A stretch of DNA of 64,000 bases from an uncultured Lachnospiraceae bacterium (GCA_910579225.1 CAJTTI010000001.1:1-64000); one strand, 5' to 3'. Shown: positions 33,566-42,696, numbered from the stretch's first letter. The notes: a model not told the origin generated them from the letters alone. Made by a program: numbers and translations.

Positions 33566-33682
33566 CCATATCAGGGAAGTTTTCCGTTGAATGAATGTTG
33601 TTATAAATACGAATATACCAGAAGAAACTGAAGATTTTCTTTATATTTTTTTGAAGAGTTTCTGAAGAATTTTCTTATTACG

Positions 33683-35041
33683 TCAGGCGGGGGCGTTCCC
33701 TGTAATATGGATCGTATTTGCGTCCGTGAAGGCCATCTCCCACCCATGTGCATGGAAGATCTGCCATGCAATCCGGAGTCCCATGATATGCGGGGCTTTC
33801 TGTGAGTCCGGGAGGGAGCTGGTAAGAGCACGGATTACAACATCAGGAATGCCGCATCCACTGTCAGAGATTTGAAAGGAAATCTTCCCGTTTTCCTGGA
33901 GACAGGCAGTGACAGTTACGGTGCACCCCTCCGGATTGTGCCGGATACTGTTCTGAATCAGGTTGGAAAAGGCCCGGGTCAAAAGGGAAAGATCGCCTGT
34001 AACTGTGAGCTGTTCCACTTCGGGAGCAATATAGAGGTCAATGTCATGGACGGATGAAAGTCCCTGATTGTAGAGATCGCTGATCAACGTCCGGAGAAGC
34101 CGGGAAGGTTTCAGGCCGGTAATCCGCAGGGGCTGCATATGATATTCCAGTCTGGAAGTCAGATTCAGGTCTTCAATCAGGCGTTTAATCTGGAGGCTTT
34201 GATGTTCCATGATCTCTGCCAGACGCCGTTGTTCCCGGGACAGGGAGGGATCTTTTTTCAGGTCGCTGGCATATCCCATGATCAGGGAAAGGGGTGTACG
34301 GATATCATGGGAGACGCCGCTGATCCAGGCAGTACGGGCATCATCCCGCTGATCCAGGCGTTGGCGCTGTTCGATCAGCAGAGCAGAAGTCTGATTCAGT
34401 TGTCTGGCAAGGAGTTCGGTCATGCCTTTTTCCGGAAGGCGGATCGGCTTCTGCTCGGACAGATTCTGAATGCCGTCTACCAGTATCCGCAGAGAGCGGT
34501 AAAAGCGAAAGCCAAAGAAGAGAACCATCAAAAAGATCAGGAAGAGATTGACAGCCAGAGTGATCGGAATCATATGGGAAATGTATTTGATGCGCCACAC
34601 CGGATCGCTGAAGTTTTGTTTCCAGATAGTGTATTTCTCCTGTGCGAGAACCAGAAGGCCGTAATCTGTGACACGCTCGGTGATCGGATAGTCATCCAGA
34701 TACCATTTACTGAAAGCAGCAATCTGGTTGGGAGTATAGGCATGATGAAGGTGTACTGGAAGTTGCCAGTTCCAGGCAACCTGCCCATCGTCATCAAGAA
34801 TCATGGCCCATACATAATTCTGACTCAGATAATCATATCCGGCTTCTGACAGGACAGGACTGCCGGCGTCTTGCGTCAGTTCTTCCTCTATGATTCTGGA
34901 ATTAGAGACATTATGTTTGGTGGCTCTGATGACCTGAAAGCCGCTGACTACATAGAGGAAGACATTCAAAAACAAAGTGATAAAAAGCATCAGCACTGCA
35001 GAAAGCAAATAACGGGAGATGATTTTAGAGAGGTTTTTCAT
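33683..35041 (-). CDS. Sensor histidine kinase paired with the LanFEG-like transporter
   Basis: 452 residues with membrane segments at about 12-34 and 170-192 enclosing an extracellular domain of about 135 residues. A HAMP-like linker follows, then the phosphoacceptor WISGVSHDIRTPLSLIMGYA, N-box FSNLIQNSIRHNPEG and G1 DSGCGIPDVVI. The G2 region is degenerate (HIMGLRIAWQIF). SHDIRTPL rather than SHELRTPL is typical of lantibiotic-responsive kinases of the SpaK/NisK group. It lies six bases downstream of its response regulator gene. Confidence 0.9.
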   Translation of the reverse strand: MKNLSKIISRYLLSAVLMLFITLFLNVFLYVVSGFQVIRATKHNVSNSRIIEEELTQDAGSPVLSEAGYDYLSQNYVWAMILDDDGQVAWNWQLPVHLHHAYTPNQIAAFSKWYLDDYPITERVTDYGLLVLAQEKYTIWKQNFSDPVWRIKYISHMIPITLAVNLFLIFLMVLFFGFRFYRSLRILVDGIQNLSEQKPIRLPEKGMTELLARQLNQTSALLIEQRQRLDQRDDARTAWISGVSHDIRTPLSLIMGYASDLKKDPSLSREQRRLAEIMEHQSLQIKRLIEDLNLTSRLEYHMQPLRITGLKPSRLLRTLISDLYNQGLSSVHDIDLYIAPEVEQLTVTGDLSLLTRAFSNLIQNSIRHNPEGCTVTVTACLQENGKISFQISDSGCGIPDVVIRALTSSLPDSQKAPHIMGLRIAWQIFHAHGWEMAFTDANTIHITGNAPA

Positions 35042-35047
35042 GGGCAG

Positions 35048-35764
35048 TCAGCCCCCTTTCAGCAGTTTGTAGCCCAGTCCCCGGACAGTTAGGAGCCATA
35101 CAGGAGAAGAGGGTGTCTCTTCGATCTTTTCCCGCAGTCTTCGGATATGAACCATCAATGTATTCTCATATCCAAAATAATTCTCACCCCATACAGCGTC
35201 AGATAAGGCGTCAAAGGTAACGATATTTCCCCGGTTCTCATATAGTTTTTTCAGAAGCGCCAGTTCTTTGGCCGTCAGGGAGAGCTCTTCGCCCCGGGCG
35301 GTCAGGATAGTGCCGCTTTCCAACAGAACTGTGCGGTTCCCAAGTACCAGCCGGGAGCAGTCCGGTTCCTGGCTGAATCTGGAGAAATAAGTTCGCTTCA
35401 GAATGGCAGTCAGGCGCAGCACCAGTTCATCCGGCAGAAATGGTTTGGTAATATAATCGTCTGCGCCAAGCCCAAGTCCCAGGAGACGGTCATTGTCTTC
35501 GTCTTTGGCGGAGAGGAAAAGGACCGGGACGTCGGAGACCAGACGAAAATCCCGCATCAGGGAGAAACCGTCTCCGTCAGGCAGCATAATATCCAATATG
35601 ATCAGTTCCGGTGCATAAAGATGGAAAATTTCCCGGGCCTTTTCACAGTTCGAAGCAGTCCGTATGGAGAGGAAACCCCGACGGATCAGTATATTTTTGA
35701 GCATTTCCAGAATATCCAAATTGTCATCGATCAGCAGGATTCTGGCTTCATAGAGGTGATTCAT
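35048..35764 (-). CDS. OmpR-type response regulator (LanR-like)
   Basis: 238 residues: receiver with IDD acidic pair, phospho-Asp in LIILDIMLPDGDGFSLM, Lys in DDYITKPFLPDELVLR, then a winged-helix domain ending WLLTVRGLGYKLLKGG. Divergent from the ABC transporter genes 275 bases away. A pair of repeats TTAAGGA/GTAAGGA 11 bp apart lies between them and is a likely binding site. Confidence 0.92.
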   Translation of the reverse strand: MNHLYEARILLIDDNLDILEMLKNILIRRGFLSIRTASNCEKAREIFHLYAPELIILDIMLPDGDGFSLMRDFRLVSDVPVLFLSAKDEDNDRLLGLGLGADDYITKPFLPDELVLRLTAILKRTYFSRFSQEPDCSRLVLGNRTVLLESGTILTARGEELSLTAKELALLKKLYENRGNIVTFDALSDAVWGENYFGYENTLMVHIRRLREKIEETPSSPVWLLTVRGLGYKLLKGG

Positions 35765-35834
35765 GTCAGCAGTCCTTTCTTTTGTCTCCTATTATATATG
35801 GTTTTCACCGGAATTTCAGCCAATTATACGAAAG

Positions 35835-35869
35835 TTAAGGAAAATGTAAGGAAGACTTCATGCTTTAGT
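35835..35869 (+). promoter_or_regulatory. Candidate response-regulator-dependent promoter for the LanFEG-like operon
   Basis: TTAAGGA (35835) and GTAAGGA (35846) form a direct repeat with an 11-bp period, followed by a weak extended -10 TGCTTTAGT. The layout resembles the modules of the other two-component system but the -10 is two bases further away. The assignment is tentative. Confidence 0.45.
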
Positions 35870-35888
35870 AAGAGGAAGGAAGTATGAT

Positions 35889-36015
35889 GAAGGCAGATGC
35901 GGAACTCAAAAATACAGCATCCGCCGGAGAAAGGCCCGGAAGGATTTTAAGTCGCGAAGCGGCAGAAAATTCTTCCAGACCAGGGGCCTGTCGAAGGCAG
36001 ATGCGGAACTCTAAA
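35889..36015 (+). repeat. Intergenic hairpin repeat, copy upstream of lanF-like gene
   Basis: The 19-mer GAAGGCAGATGCGGAACTC occurs at 35889-35907 and again at 35993-36011. Between them an element starts ACAGCATCCGCCGG and contains CCGGAAGGATTTTAAG and TTCTTCCAGACCAGGGG. Its ends (GCATC and GATGC) can pair. The same design recurs before the DJ-1 gene and lon. It lies in the probable 5' untranslated region of the ABC ATPase gene. Confidence 0.7.
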
Positions 36016-36038
36016 TAAAAAGAAAGGCGGAACCGAAT

Positions 36039-36953
36039 ATGAACTATATGATTGAGACCAGCGGTCTTGGAAAGCAGTACAAGGGGAAATATTCTGTGAA
36101 GAATTTGAATCTGAAGGTTCGTCCGGGATGTGTATATGGATTCCTTGGACCGAATGGAGCGGGGAAATCCACGACCATGAAGATGCTTCTGGGGCTGGTG
36201 AAGCCGTCCCAGGGTGATATTTTGTTGTTTGAGAAGGAGCTTCAGGAAAACAACCGACTTGAACTGCTGAAAGCTACCGGTTCTCTGATTGAATCTCCTT
36301 CCTATTATGGGCATTTGAGCGGAAGAGAGAATCTGGAGATTGTACAGACATTAAAGCAGGTGCCAAAGAAAGAGATCGACGAAGTTCTGCGTATTGTTCG
36401 GCTGGAGGGACAACAGAAGAAAAAAGTGAGGGAATATTCTCTGGGGATGAAACAGCGTCTGGGACTGGCTGCGGCTCTTCTCGGCCGTCCGAAGCTTTTG
36501 CTTCTTGATGAGCCGACCAATGGACTGGATCCGGCAGGAATCCAGGAAATGAGGGAGCTGATCTCGGAGCTGCCGGGACATTATGGTATGACAGTCATGG
36601 TATCGAGCCATCTGCTGGGCGAGATTGATCAAATGGCAACGGATGTTGGGATTATTGATAAAGGAAAAATGATCTATCAGGGGAGTCTGAAGAAACTGCA
36701 CCACAGGGCTAGGGGGAGTATTCATATCCATGTACTGAATCCTGGAACAGCCATACGGATTCTCGAGGAACAAGGAGAAGTCTGCGAACTAAATGAAGGA
36801 GAACTGGTATTCGAGGATCGGACAGAAGAACAGATTGCAAAGCTGGTGGCAATTCTTGCAGGGAACGGTGCACAGATTACAAGAGTGATGGAATGCCAGA
36901 AGAGTCTGGAGGATATTTTCCTGAAACTGACGGGAAAGCAGGTGAGCCTGTAA
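36039..36953 (+). CDS. ABC transporter ATPase, lantibiotic-immunity (LanF/BcrA) type
   Basis: 304 residues. Walker A is GPNGAGKST at about 39-47, the ABC signature YSLGMKQRLGLAAALLG at about 136, and Walker B LLLLDEPTNGLDPAG. The C-terminal extension includes SLEDIFLKLTG, typical of BcrA/LanF. It forms one operon with two polytopic proteins (stop/start overlap TAATG with the next). Such complexes expel lantibiotics or bacitracin-like peptides from the membrane. No lantibiotic biosynthesis gene is in the window, so a resistance role is likelier than self-immunity. Confidence 0.92.
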   Translation: MNYMIETSGLGKQYKGKYSVKNLNLKVRPGCVYGFLGPNGAGKSTTMKMLLGLVKPSQGDILLFEKELQENNRLELLKATGSLIESPSYYGHLSGRENLEIVQTLKQVPKKEIDEVLRIVRLEGQQKKKVREYSLGMKQRLGLAAALLGRPKLLLLDEPTNGLDPAGIQEMRELISELPGHYGMTVMVSSHLLGEIDQMATDVGIIDKGKMIYQGSLKKLHHRARGSIHIHVLNPGTAIRILEEQGEVCELNEGELVFEDRTEEQIAKLVAILAGNGAQITRVMECQKSLEDIFLKLTGKQVSL

Positions 36954-37708
36954 TGTGGAAAGAGTGGAAGACAGAATGGATAAAAGTGAAATACCGTGGA
37001 ATCGGATGGATGCTTCTGGCGTTTCTGGCGTTGATTGTGCTGTGGACTCTGTGGGTGATGGGAGATATTCCAAAAGAACAGGCGGCGGATGGATTCCGCA
37101 TGATGTTTTTTCAGATTCCGATGATGGATACAATTCTGATGCCTGCAATGATTGCCATGTTGGCCAGCCGTCTGTGCGATGCAGAGGTTAAGAGCAGCAC
37201 GATGAAACTTCTGTGTACTATGGAGGAGAAGGGACGTCTGTTTGATATGAAAGTTTTGACCGGAGCATTTTATCTGGCACTGTTTGTGGCGGCAGAGACC
37301 GTTTTTATATTCATACAAAGTAAAATCAGCAGTTTTACAAGCCCTCTTGATCCGGCACAGCTTTTGTATTTTATAGCGCAGGTGTATATAGTAAGCCTGG
37401 CGATACTTATTTTTCAGGTGGTATTGTCGTTTTTCTTTGAAAATCAGATTCTTCCGCTGGCAGCAGGGATCTTCGGTTCTTTTGTGGGGTTGTTCTCCTG
37501 GTTTTTTCGGGACGGGATTTTGAAGAAATGTTTTCTGTGGGGGTACTATTCCGAGCTTTGCTTCATCCGCAATGTATGGGATCCGGATACCAGGATTGTG
37601 ACTTATTATGATGCACCTTTTGATGTACTGTCTTTTTGTCTGCTGCTGGGATTGCTGGCTGTCGGGTATGGGACTGGAAAAGTACTTTTTCTGAGAAAGG
37701 AGATATAA
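36953..37708 (+). CDS. ABC-2 permease, LanE/MutE-like
   Basis: 251 residues with about six hydrophobic segments. The N-terminal region WKEWKTEWIKVKYRGIGWML precedes the first segment, as in immunity permeases. It overlaps the ATPase stop by one base and ends two bases before the next gene. Together with the next protein it should form the membrane part of the exporter. Confidence 0.85.
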   Translation: MWKEWKTEWIKVKYRGIGWMLLAFLALIVLWTLWVMGDIPKEQAADGFRMMFFQIPMMDTILMPAMIAMLASRLCDAEVKSSTMKLLCTMEEKGRLFDMKVLTGAFYLALFVAAETVFIFIQSKISSFTSPLDPAQLLYFIAQVYIVSLAILIFQVVLSFFFENQILPLAAGIFGSFVGLFSWFFRDGILKKCFLWGYYSELCFIRNVWDPDTRIVTYYDAPFDVLSFCLLLGLLAVGYGTGKVLFLRKEI

Positions 37709-37709
37709 G

Positions 37710-38441
37710 ATGCTTTTAACATGTGTGAGGATAGAGCAAAAGAAACTGAGGCATTCGTATCTGTGGCTGGTTTTCCTGGTGATTCCGATACTTCCGGCTT
37801 TTATGGGTGCAGGTAATTATGTGCAGAACCTGGAAGTTCTGCAGTCGGAATGGTATTCACTGTGGACTCAGTGTTCATTGTTTTATTCTAATTTTTTTTA
37901 TGCGCCCTTGATTGCATTATACTGTTCCTACAGCTGGCGTGTGGAACATTTAAATCATAATTGGAATCAGCTGATGACCATGCCGGTGCCTGTCAGAGAT
38001 GTATTTTTGTCAAAATTATGTCTGGCGCTGGGGTGCACGGTTTTTCTGCAGCTCTGGATGTGGGTTCTGTTTCTGGTGACCGGGAGAGTGGTGGGGCTTC
38101 CCGGATGGCCTCCGCTGGAGATTCTGATCTGGCTGTTAAGAGGAAGTATTGGCGGAATGGGAATTGCTGCATTGCAGATGGTTTTCTCCATGGTGATTCG
38201 AAGCTTTGCAGTTCCTGTTGCTCTGGCATTGGTGGGAAGCGTTATGGGGTTCCTTCTAAGTAACGGCGGTCTGGGGCTCTGCTGGCCTTATTCCCTGATG
38301 CTGATGGGCATGAATGCCAACAGAAGTGAAAACATGATGGAAAATGTCGCCGGATTTATCATAAGCTTTCTGATATTCTTGCTTTTATTTACAATGTCAG
38401 GTATCTGGTATCTGAAGAAAAAGGATATTCAGGCGGCATAG
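37710..38441 (+). CDS. ABC-2 permease, LanG/MutG-like
   Basis: 243 residues with six hydrophobic segments. The N-terminus VRIEQKKLRHSYLWLVFLV and the segment WRVEHLNHNWNQLMTMPVPV resemble LanE/LanG permeases, in which such a cytoplasmic loop contacts the ATPase. AAAGGAGATATAAG precedes the ATG. It is the last gene of the LanFEG-like operon and converges with the lipoprotein gene after a one-base gap. Confidence 0.85.
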   Translation: MLLTCVRIEQKKLRHSYLWLVFLVIPILPAFMGAGNYVQNLEVLQSEWYSLWTQCSLFYSNFFYAPLIALYCSYSWRVEHLNHNWNQLMTMPVPVRDVFLSKLCLALGCTVFLQLWMWVLFLVTGRVVGLPGWPPLEILIWLLRGSIGGMGIAALQMVFSMVIRSFAVPVALALVGSVMGFLLSNGGLGLCWPYSLMLMGMNANRSENMMENVAGFIISFLIFLLLFTMSGIWYLKKKDIQAA

Positions 38442-38442
38442 C

Positions 38443-39492
38443 CTATTGGGTGATATTTACAGCAATGATGGCATAATCAGCGACTCCATATTGGGTCTCT
38501 ACGGATATCTGCCCGTACTCTTCTCTGGACATCATGGTGTCTTTTACTGTATTCAGAACGAATTCGGAACGTTCTTCAGGGGTATTGGATGTAACGTCAC
38601 AGACCAGCTGAAAGGTATGGGTATGGTCAGAGAGATATTGTTCAACAGCATTTTGAATCTCGGCATCAGAATCCGTAAAGGTGTAGGGGCTCTGGAGGTA
38701 AGGCTGGATGGTCATTTGCCGGTTTTCTTCCAGAAAACGTCCGGAAGAACAGACATGGGGAGTCTGTTCCGGATCTGCCGTATGATTTCCTGAAAGCGTT
38801 GTATCCGGCACCAGAAAATATTCATAGATCATGTTGGAGCCGTCTGTAACTGCCTGGCCGTTTAGAAGGGGATCATCCCAGGTGACATCTATATTGTACC
38901 ATTCCCCATCAACCAGGACCTGATTCCACGCATGGGTCTGGACACCGGTGCCGTCATCTGCGGTGCCGTAGATCAGCTGCTCCTCAATACCTGCTTCCCT
39001 GCAGAGCAGAGAAAATGCTTTGGCATAACCTTCACAGACTGCGGAGTGCAGAAGAAGCGCACCTTCTGCTGTAAAGGCGGTATCCGGAAGTGTGCCGGCT
39101 GCCAGGTTGTCGTAATCATAATTTACATGAACGACCAGATAATCATGGATAGCTTTCACTTTCTCATATTCGGTCATGGAAGAGGTGACAATCTCACGGG
39201 CAATTGCAGTCATCTGTTCTGATTCTGCGTTCTGAGATTCAGCCGGTCCCTGAGACAGTTCCGTATCAAGAATTTCCGGGATTCCTGAAGATTCCTGATG
39301 TTTCTGACGGGAGGCCGCTTCTTCGGCCTCCGGAACGCCGGCAGAAGATATATCTTCCTGTTCCTGCGTTCCGGTGTTCTCCAGGGCGGACTCGTGGCCG
39401 GGGGTGATCAAATCGTTGAACCAATCAGGAGTTTTGGCACAGCCAGTCAGCAGAAGGCTGAGGGTCAGGGTCAGTAGACATAATTTTTTCAT
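38443..39492 (-). CDS. Transglutaminase-like lipoprotein
   Basis: 349 residues. A lipoprotein signal (LTLSLLLTGC, Cys about 18) is followed by a Glu/Ser-rich linker to about residue 90. The transglutaminase-like core has the papain-type triad: Cys in LLHSAVCEGYAKAFSLLC, His in GVQTHAWNQVLVDGEWYNID, and Asp in the following VTWDDP. The N-terminal flank MTEYEKVKAIHDYLVVHVNY is typical. Anchored on the outer face of the membrane, it may act as a peptidase or crosslinking enzyme on wall peptides. AAGGAA precedes the ATG. Confidence 0.88.
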   Translation of the reverse strand: MKKLCLLTLTLSLLLTGCAKTPDWFNDLITPGHESALENTGTQEQEDISSAGVPEAEEAASRQKHQESSGIPEILDTELSQGPAESQNAESEQMTAIAREIVTSSMTEYEKVKAIHDYLVVHVNYDYDNLAAGTLPDTAFTAEGALLLHSAVCEGYAKAFSLLCREAGIEEQLIYGTADDGTGVQTHAWNQVLVDGEWYNIDVTWDDPLLNGQAVTDGSNMIYEYFLVPDTTLSGNHTADPEQTPHVCSSGRFLEENRQMTIQPYLQSPYTFTDSDAEIQNAVEQYLSDHTHTFQLVCDVTSNTPEERSEFVLNTVKDTMMSREEYGQISVETQYGVADYAIIAVNITQ

Positions 39493-39550
39493 GGCGATGT
39501 TCCTTGCTGTATGTTATATTTTTTATAATGCCTTTGTCTGAAAGGTTTAG

Positions 39551-40528
39551 CTATGCATAAACGGAAAAGGAAGATGCCGGACGCTTTGTTGGCCGCTCAT
39601 TCTGCTCCCCCTGTTTGCCGGATATGCTGTCAGAAATATGCCCCATAAACGTTTTCATCGACTGTCGGATAATGCTGTTCATCTCTTTGCCTGCTGTCAG
39701 ATGTTCCAGTAAATCCAACAGTTTTCTGTGTTGGAGTGTCATTTGAATTTCCAGGTTTTCGTCACGGCTCAGGTTCAGGATCTTTGCTTTTATGGCCGAA
39801 GCCTCTTTCGCTGCTGTCCCTGCCGCTTGCAGATCATTCAAGCTATAGTAATCTTCCCCTTCCTGCACAGGATGATGGAATATAGTTCCGTTCTGTTCTT
39901 CCTCCAGGCTGCTGACGTCAAGTGCAATTTCCAGAAGCTGCCAGGAATTTTCCTTTGCCTCGTCAAAGCGCCCTGCTTTCACTGCGGCTTCCATGTCGTT
40001 TGCCTGCTGGTCAATAGCAGCAGAAAGATTGGCACCCATACGGTCTTTTATCCCTTTATTCCCCAGCTGTTCATAAAATTCGCCCACGCTTTGCTGCCAG
40101 GAATTGACTGTTCGCTGTTTAAACTGTTCAAACATATGGTCTAACTTTTCGGTTTTCTGGGACAGAATCTCCTCCTGACCAGCATAATGCTCTTCTAGTC
40201 GGGCCTTTGTTGTCACATAGACTGAGACTGCGCTGTTGACATGTCGCATGATCTGATTTCCAGCTTCGAGTGAAACGCTGCTGCTCATCCTGAATGACAC
40301 ATAGTCCCAGTCAATACCATCTTCCCGGCTTGGCTCATACAGATCCAGTTGCTTGTTCTCGGGAAGATTTCCGCTTAACCGTATGCCGGAATCCATGGCA
40401 GAGGCAGATTCCAATGAGTCTCTTCTGACAAAGGGACGCTCTTCTTTCTCGCTCTTTACAGATTGCGGTTTTTGGGAAACATAATTCTGTTTTTCACGAT
40501 GTAACTGCTGAACCTTATTTATTTCCAT
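39551..40528 (-). CDS. Hypothetical helical protein, unknown function
   Basis: 325 residues from ATG 40528, which has AGGAGG nine bases upstream; a longer upstream frame without a ribosome site was rejected. The protein is hydrophilic and mostly helical, with no membrane segment. Visible landmarks are MEINKVQQLHREKQNYVSQK, DWDYVSFRMSSSVSLEAGNQ, EKLDHMFEQFKQRTVNSWQQ and a Ser-rich tail ASSFSVYA. I do not recognise the family. It stands alone between convergent and divergent neighbours, so context gives no hint. Confidence 0.65.
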   Translation of the reverse strand: MEINKVQQLHREKQNYVSQKPQSVKSEKEERPFVRRDSLESASAMDSGIRLSGNLPENKQLDLYEPSREDGIDWDYVSFRMSSSVSLEAGNQIMRHVNSAVSVYVTTKARLEEHYAGQEEILSQKTEKLDHMFEQFKQRTVNSWQQSVGEFYEQLGNKGIKDRMGANLSAAIDQQANDMEAAVKAGRFDEAKENSWQLLEIALDVSSLEEEQNGTIFHHPVQEGEDYYSLNDLQAAGTAAKEASAIKAKILNLSRDENLEIQMTLQHRKLLDLLEHLTAGKEMNSIIRQSMKTFMGHISDSISGKQGEQNERPTKRPASSFSVYA

Positions 40529-40763
40529 AAAATAATTCCTCCTGTGCCAGATGGTAAAACTTCTGATTATGTGTTTGATTATAAAACAGCTGTCGGTTAT
40601 TTGCAATATGCGCTGCAAACCTGCTTTCGCCATGTGGGTGATTTGCTGTTTTCGGGACGGACAATACTTGCGGGAGGGCTTGCGCAGCTTTCCGGATTCA
40701 TAGTATGATAAAAACAATAAAAAGCAGGCGGCATATGATCTGGCCCCGGAACAGGAGAAAAAT

Positions 40764-42026
40764 ATGATATTGATACAAAATGGGAGAGTGGTGGATCCGG
40801 TAAGCGGAATCAATGAGAACATGGATGTTCTTTTGGAAGGTACGTCAATCTTAAGCGTTGGACCGGATCTGTCCGCTCCGGATGCGCAGGTAATTGATGC
40901 ATCGGGGCTTGTGGTGGCGCCGGGGCTAATGGATGTGCATGTGCACTTTCGGGATCCGGGATTTACTTATAAGGAAGATATTCTGACAGGAGCCAAAGCG
41001 GCGGCAAAAGGAGGTTTTACTACAGTGGTTTGTATGGCGAATACAAAACCTGCGGTTGACTGCCCGGAAATACTTCGGTATGTACAGAAAAAGGGAGAAA
41101 GTGCAGATATCCATGTCCTTCAGGCGGCAGCAGTCAGTAAAGGACTGAAGGGAGAGGAACTGGTTGATATGGAGGTCCTGGCGGATGCAGGAGCCGCCGG
41201 CTTTACAGATGACGGGATTCCTTTGATGAATGAACGGCTTTTGCTGGATGCAATGAAAAAGGCGAAGGAACTGGATCTGCCTGTAAGCCTGCATGAAGAA
41301 GACCCTCTTCTGATCCTGGAACCGGGGGTACATCAGGGCAGAGTGTCCCGGCAGTTGGGATATGGAGGAGCACCGCGGGAGGCGGAGGATGTGATGGTGG
41401 CCAGGGACTGTATGCTGGCGCTTCATACGGGAGCGTCAGTCTGTATTCAGCATATCAGTTCAAAACATTCTGTGGAGCTGATTCGGACGGCAAAGCAGAT
41501 GGGAGCGGATATTCATGCAGAAGCAACTCCTCATCATTTTACACTTACAGAAGAAGCGGTGCTTCAATATGGCGCAAATGCCAGGATGAATCCTCCTGTT
41601 CGCACAGAAGAGGACAGGCAGGCGATCATAAATGGACTTCAGGACGGGACGATTGATATGATAGTGACAGATCATGCGCCTCACAGCGCAGAAGAAAAGG
41701 CGATGCCGCTTTCCCAGGCGCCCAGCGGAATCATCGGTCTTGAGACTTCTCTCGGTCTTGGAATTCGCTCTCTGGTAGAACCAGGGTATCTGACGCTTCT
41801 GGAGTTGATGGCGCTTATGAGCAGGAATCCGGCTAAATTTTACCGGATGATTCCCGGGAGTATTGCAGAAGATGCACCGGCAGATCTGGTTATCTTTTCC
41901 GAGAAAGAATATTGGAGGGCAGATCATTTTATCTCAAAGTCATCCAATAGTCCATTCACCGGCTGGGAGCTTCCGGGGAAGATTTATTATACAATCTGTG
42001 GGGGGAAGATTGTATATAAAGGTTGA
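40764..42026 (+). CDS. pyrC: Dihydroorotase
   Basis: 420 residues, normal for class I dihydroorotase. It catalyses ring closure of carbamoyl-aspartate to dihydroorotate in pyrimidine synthesis. Metal ligands are visible in MDVHVHFRDPGF (about 57-68), ICIQHISSKHSVELI and HAEATPHHFTLTEEA. The catalytic Asp is in MIVTDHAPHSAEEK (about 302-313). The N-terminal MILIQNGRVVDPVSGINENM is typical. CAGGAG precedes the ATG. No other pyr gene is adjacent, so it is either a detached gene of the pathway or one of several cyclic amidohydrolases. Confidence 0.93.
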   Translation: MILIQNGRVVDPVSGINENMDVLLEGTSILSVGPDLSAPDAQVIDASGLVVAPGLMDVHVHFRDPGFTYKEDILTGAKAAAKGGFTTVVCMANTKPAVDCPEILRYVQKKGESADIHVLQAAAVSKGLKGEELVDMEVLADAGAAGFTDDGIPLMNERLLLDAMKKAKELDLPVSLHEEDPLLILEPGVHQGRVSRQLGYGGAPREAEDVMVARDCMLALHTGASVCIQHISSKHSVELIRTAKQMGADIHAEATPHHFTLTEEAVLQYGANARMNPPVRTEEDRQAIINGLQDGTIDMIVTDHAPHSAEEKAMPLSQAPSGIIGLETSLGLGIRSLVEPGYLTLLELMALMSRNPAKFYRMIPGSIAEDAPADLVIFSEKEYWRADHFISKSSNSPFTGWELPGKIYYTICGGKIVYKG

Positions 42027-42036
42027 GATGTAGTTG

Positions 42037-42372
42037 TTATCTGTTCAGAAATTCAATGTATTCCATTAAATTTTTCTGTTTTTCCATCGGCAGCCTGTGG
42101 TAAGCGTACAGAAGCTGCCGATATTCTTCCGGAAGAGTGGCGAATGGATCGACTCCTGTAGGATGGAGGCCGGTGATTACCAGCTGATCCAGAGTGATTT
42201 TATGATAAGCTGCAAGTCTGCAGGCCATTTCCAGATCCGGCAGCCGCTGTCCGGTCTCATAATAGGAATAGGTTTGCCTGGAAATATTCAATTCTTTACT
42301 GATGGCTTCCTGTGTCATTCCGCGATGGTTGCGAAGTTCTTTCAAAGTCTTTCCAATGTTATAACTGGTCAT
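42037..42372 (-). CDS. XRE-family DNA-binding protein
   Basis: 111 residues from ATG 42372 (AGAGGTG upstream). The N-terminal helix-turn-helix reads IGKTLKELRNHRGMTQEAIS, KELNISRQTYSYYETGQRLP. The C-terminal 45 residues (LPEEYRQLLYAYHRLPMEKQ) are a helical tail common in small clostridial XRE regulators. Convergent with pyrC, so it probably does not regulate pyrC directly. Confidence 0.88.
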   Translation of the reverse strand: MTSYNIGKTLKELRNHRGMTQEAISKELNISRQTYSYYETGQRLPDLEMACRLAAYHKITLDQLVITGLHPTGVDPFATLPEEYRQLLYAYHRLPMEKQKNLMEYIEFLNR

Positions 42373-42481
42373 AATACACCTCTTTTTCGGGGATATTATA
42401 ACAAGTTCCCGTTTTTTCTTGTGATAATGCAACAAAACATGGAATTAAAGAACTAACAGCATAAAATATAGAAAATAATAG

Positions 42482-42511
42482 TTGATTTTATGTAAACAAT
42501 TCGGATACAAT
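42482..42511 (+). promoter_or_regulatory. Promoter for a short basic ORF
   Basis: TTGATT (42482-42487), an 18-bp spacer and TACAAT (42506-42511), followed about 25 bases on by an AAGGAG ribosome site and an ATG. Confidence 0.45.
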
Positions 42512-42549
42512 GAAAAGGGGAGGGGGTCCGTTCAGAAGGAGAATAAAAA

Positions 42550-42696
42550 ATGAAAAGAAGCAGGAAAATAGCAATTTGGTTGCGGATACAATTAAGACTG
42601 ATTAGGCTTTTCTTCCTGCGTGTGGAAAAACCGGAAGATGCCAGGACGCAGGAAGAGATGCTGGAGGAGATTAAAAAAAGACTAAAGAGAACTTAG
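42550..42696 (+). CDS. Small basic protein, 48 residues
   Basis: A short frame with promoter, AAGGAG ribosome site and ATG in good order. The product starts MKRSRKIAIWLRIQLRLIRL and has a second amphipathic part EEMLEEIKKRLKRT. The first 28 residues are a basic, hydrophobic helix that could lie on the membrane. Its end overlaps the convergent CYTH gene by 15 bases. No family is recognised. Confidence 0.45.
   Translation: MKRSRKIAIWLRIQLRLIRLFFLRVEKPEDARTQEEMLEEIKKRLKRT

Noticed and set aside
40529..40822. An upstream extension of the unknown protein at 39551-40528
   Set aside because: The extended part would overlap the divergent pyrC start and its ribosome site, has a low-quality translation, and an AGGAGG site supports the internal ATG.
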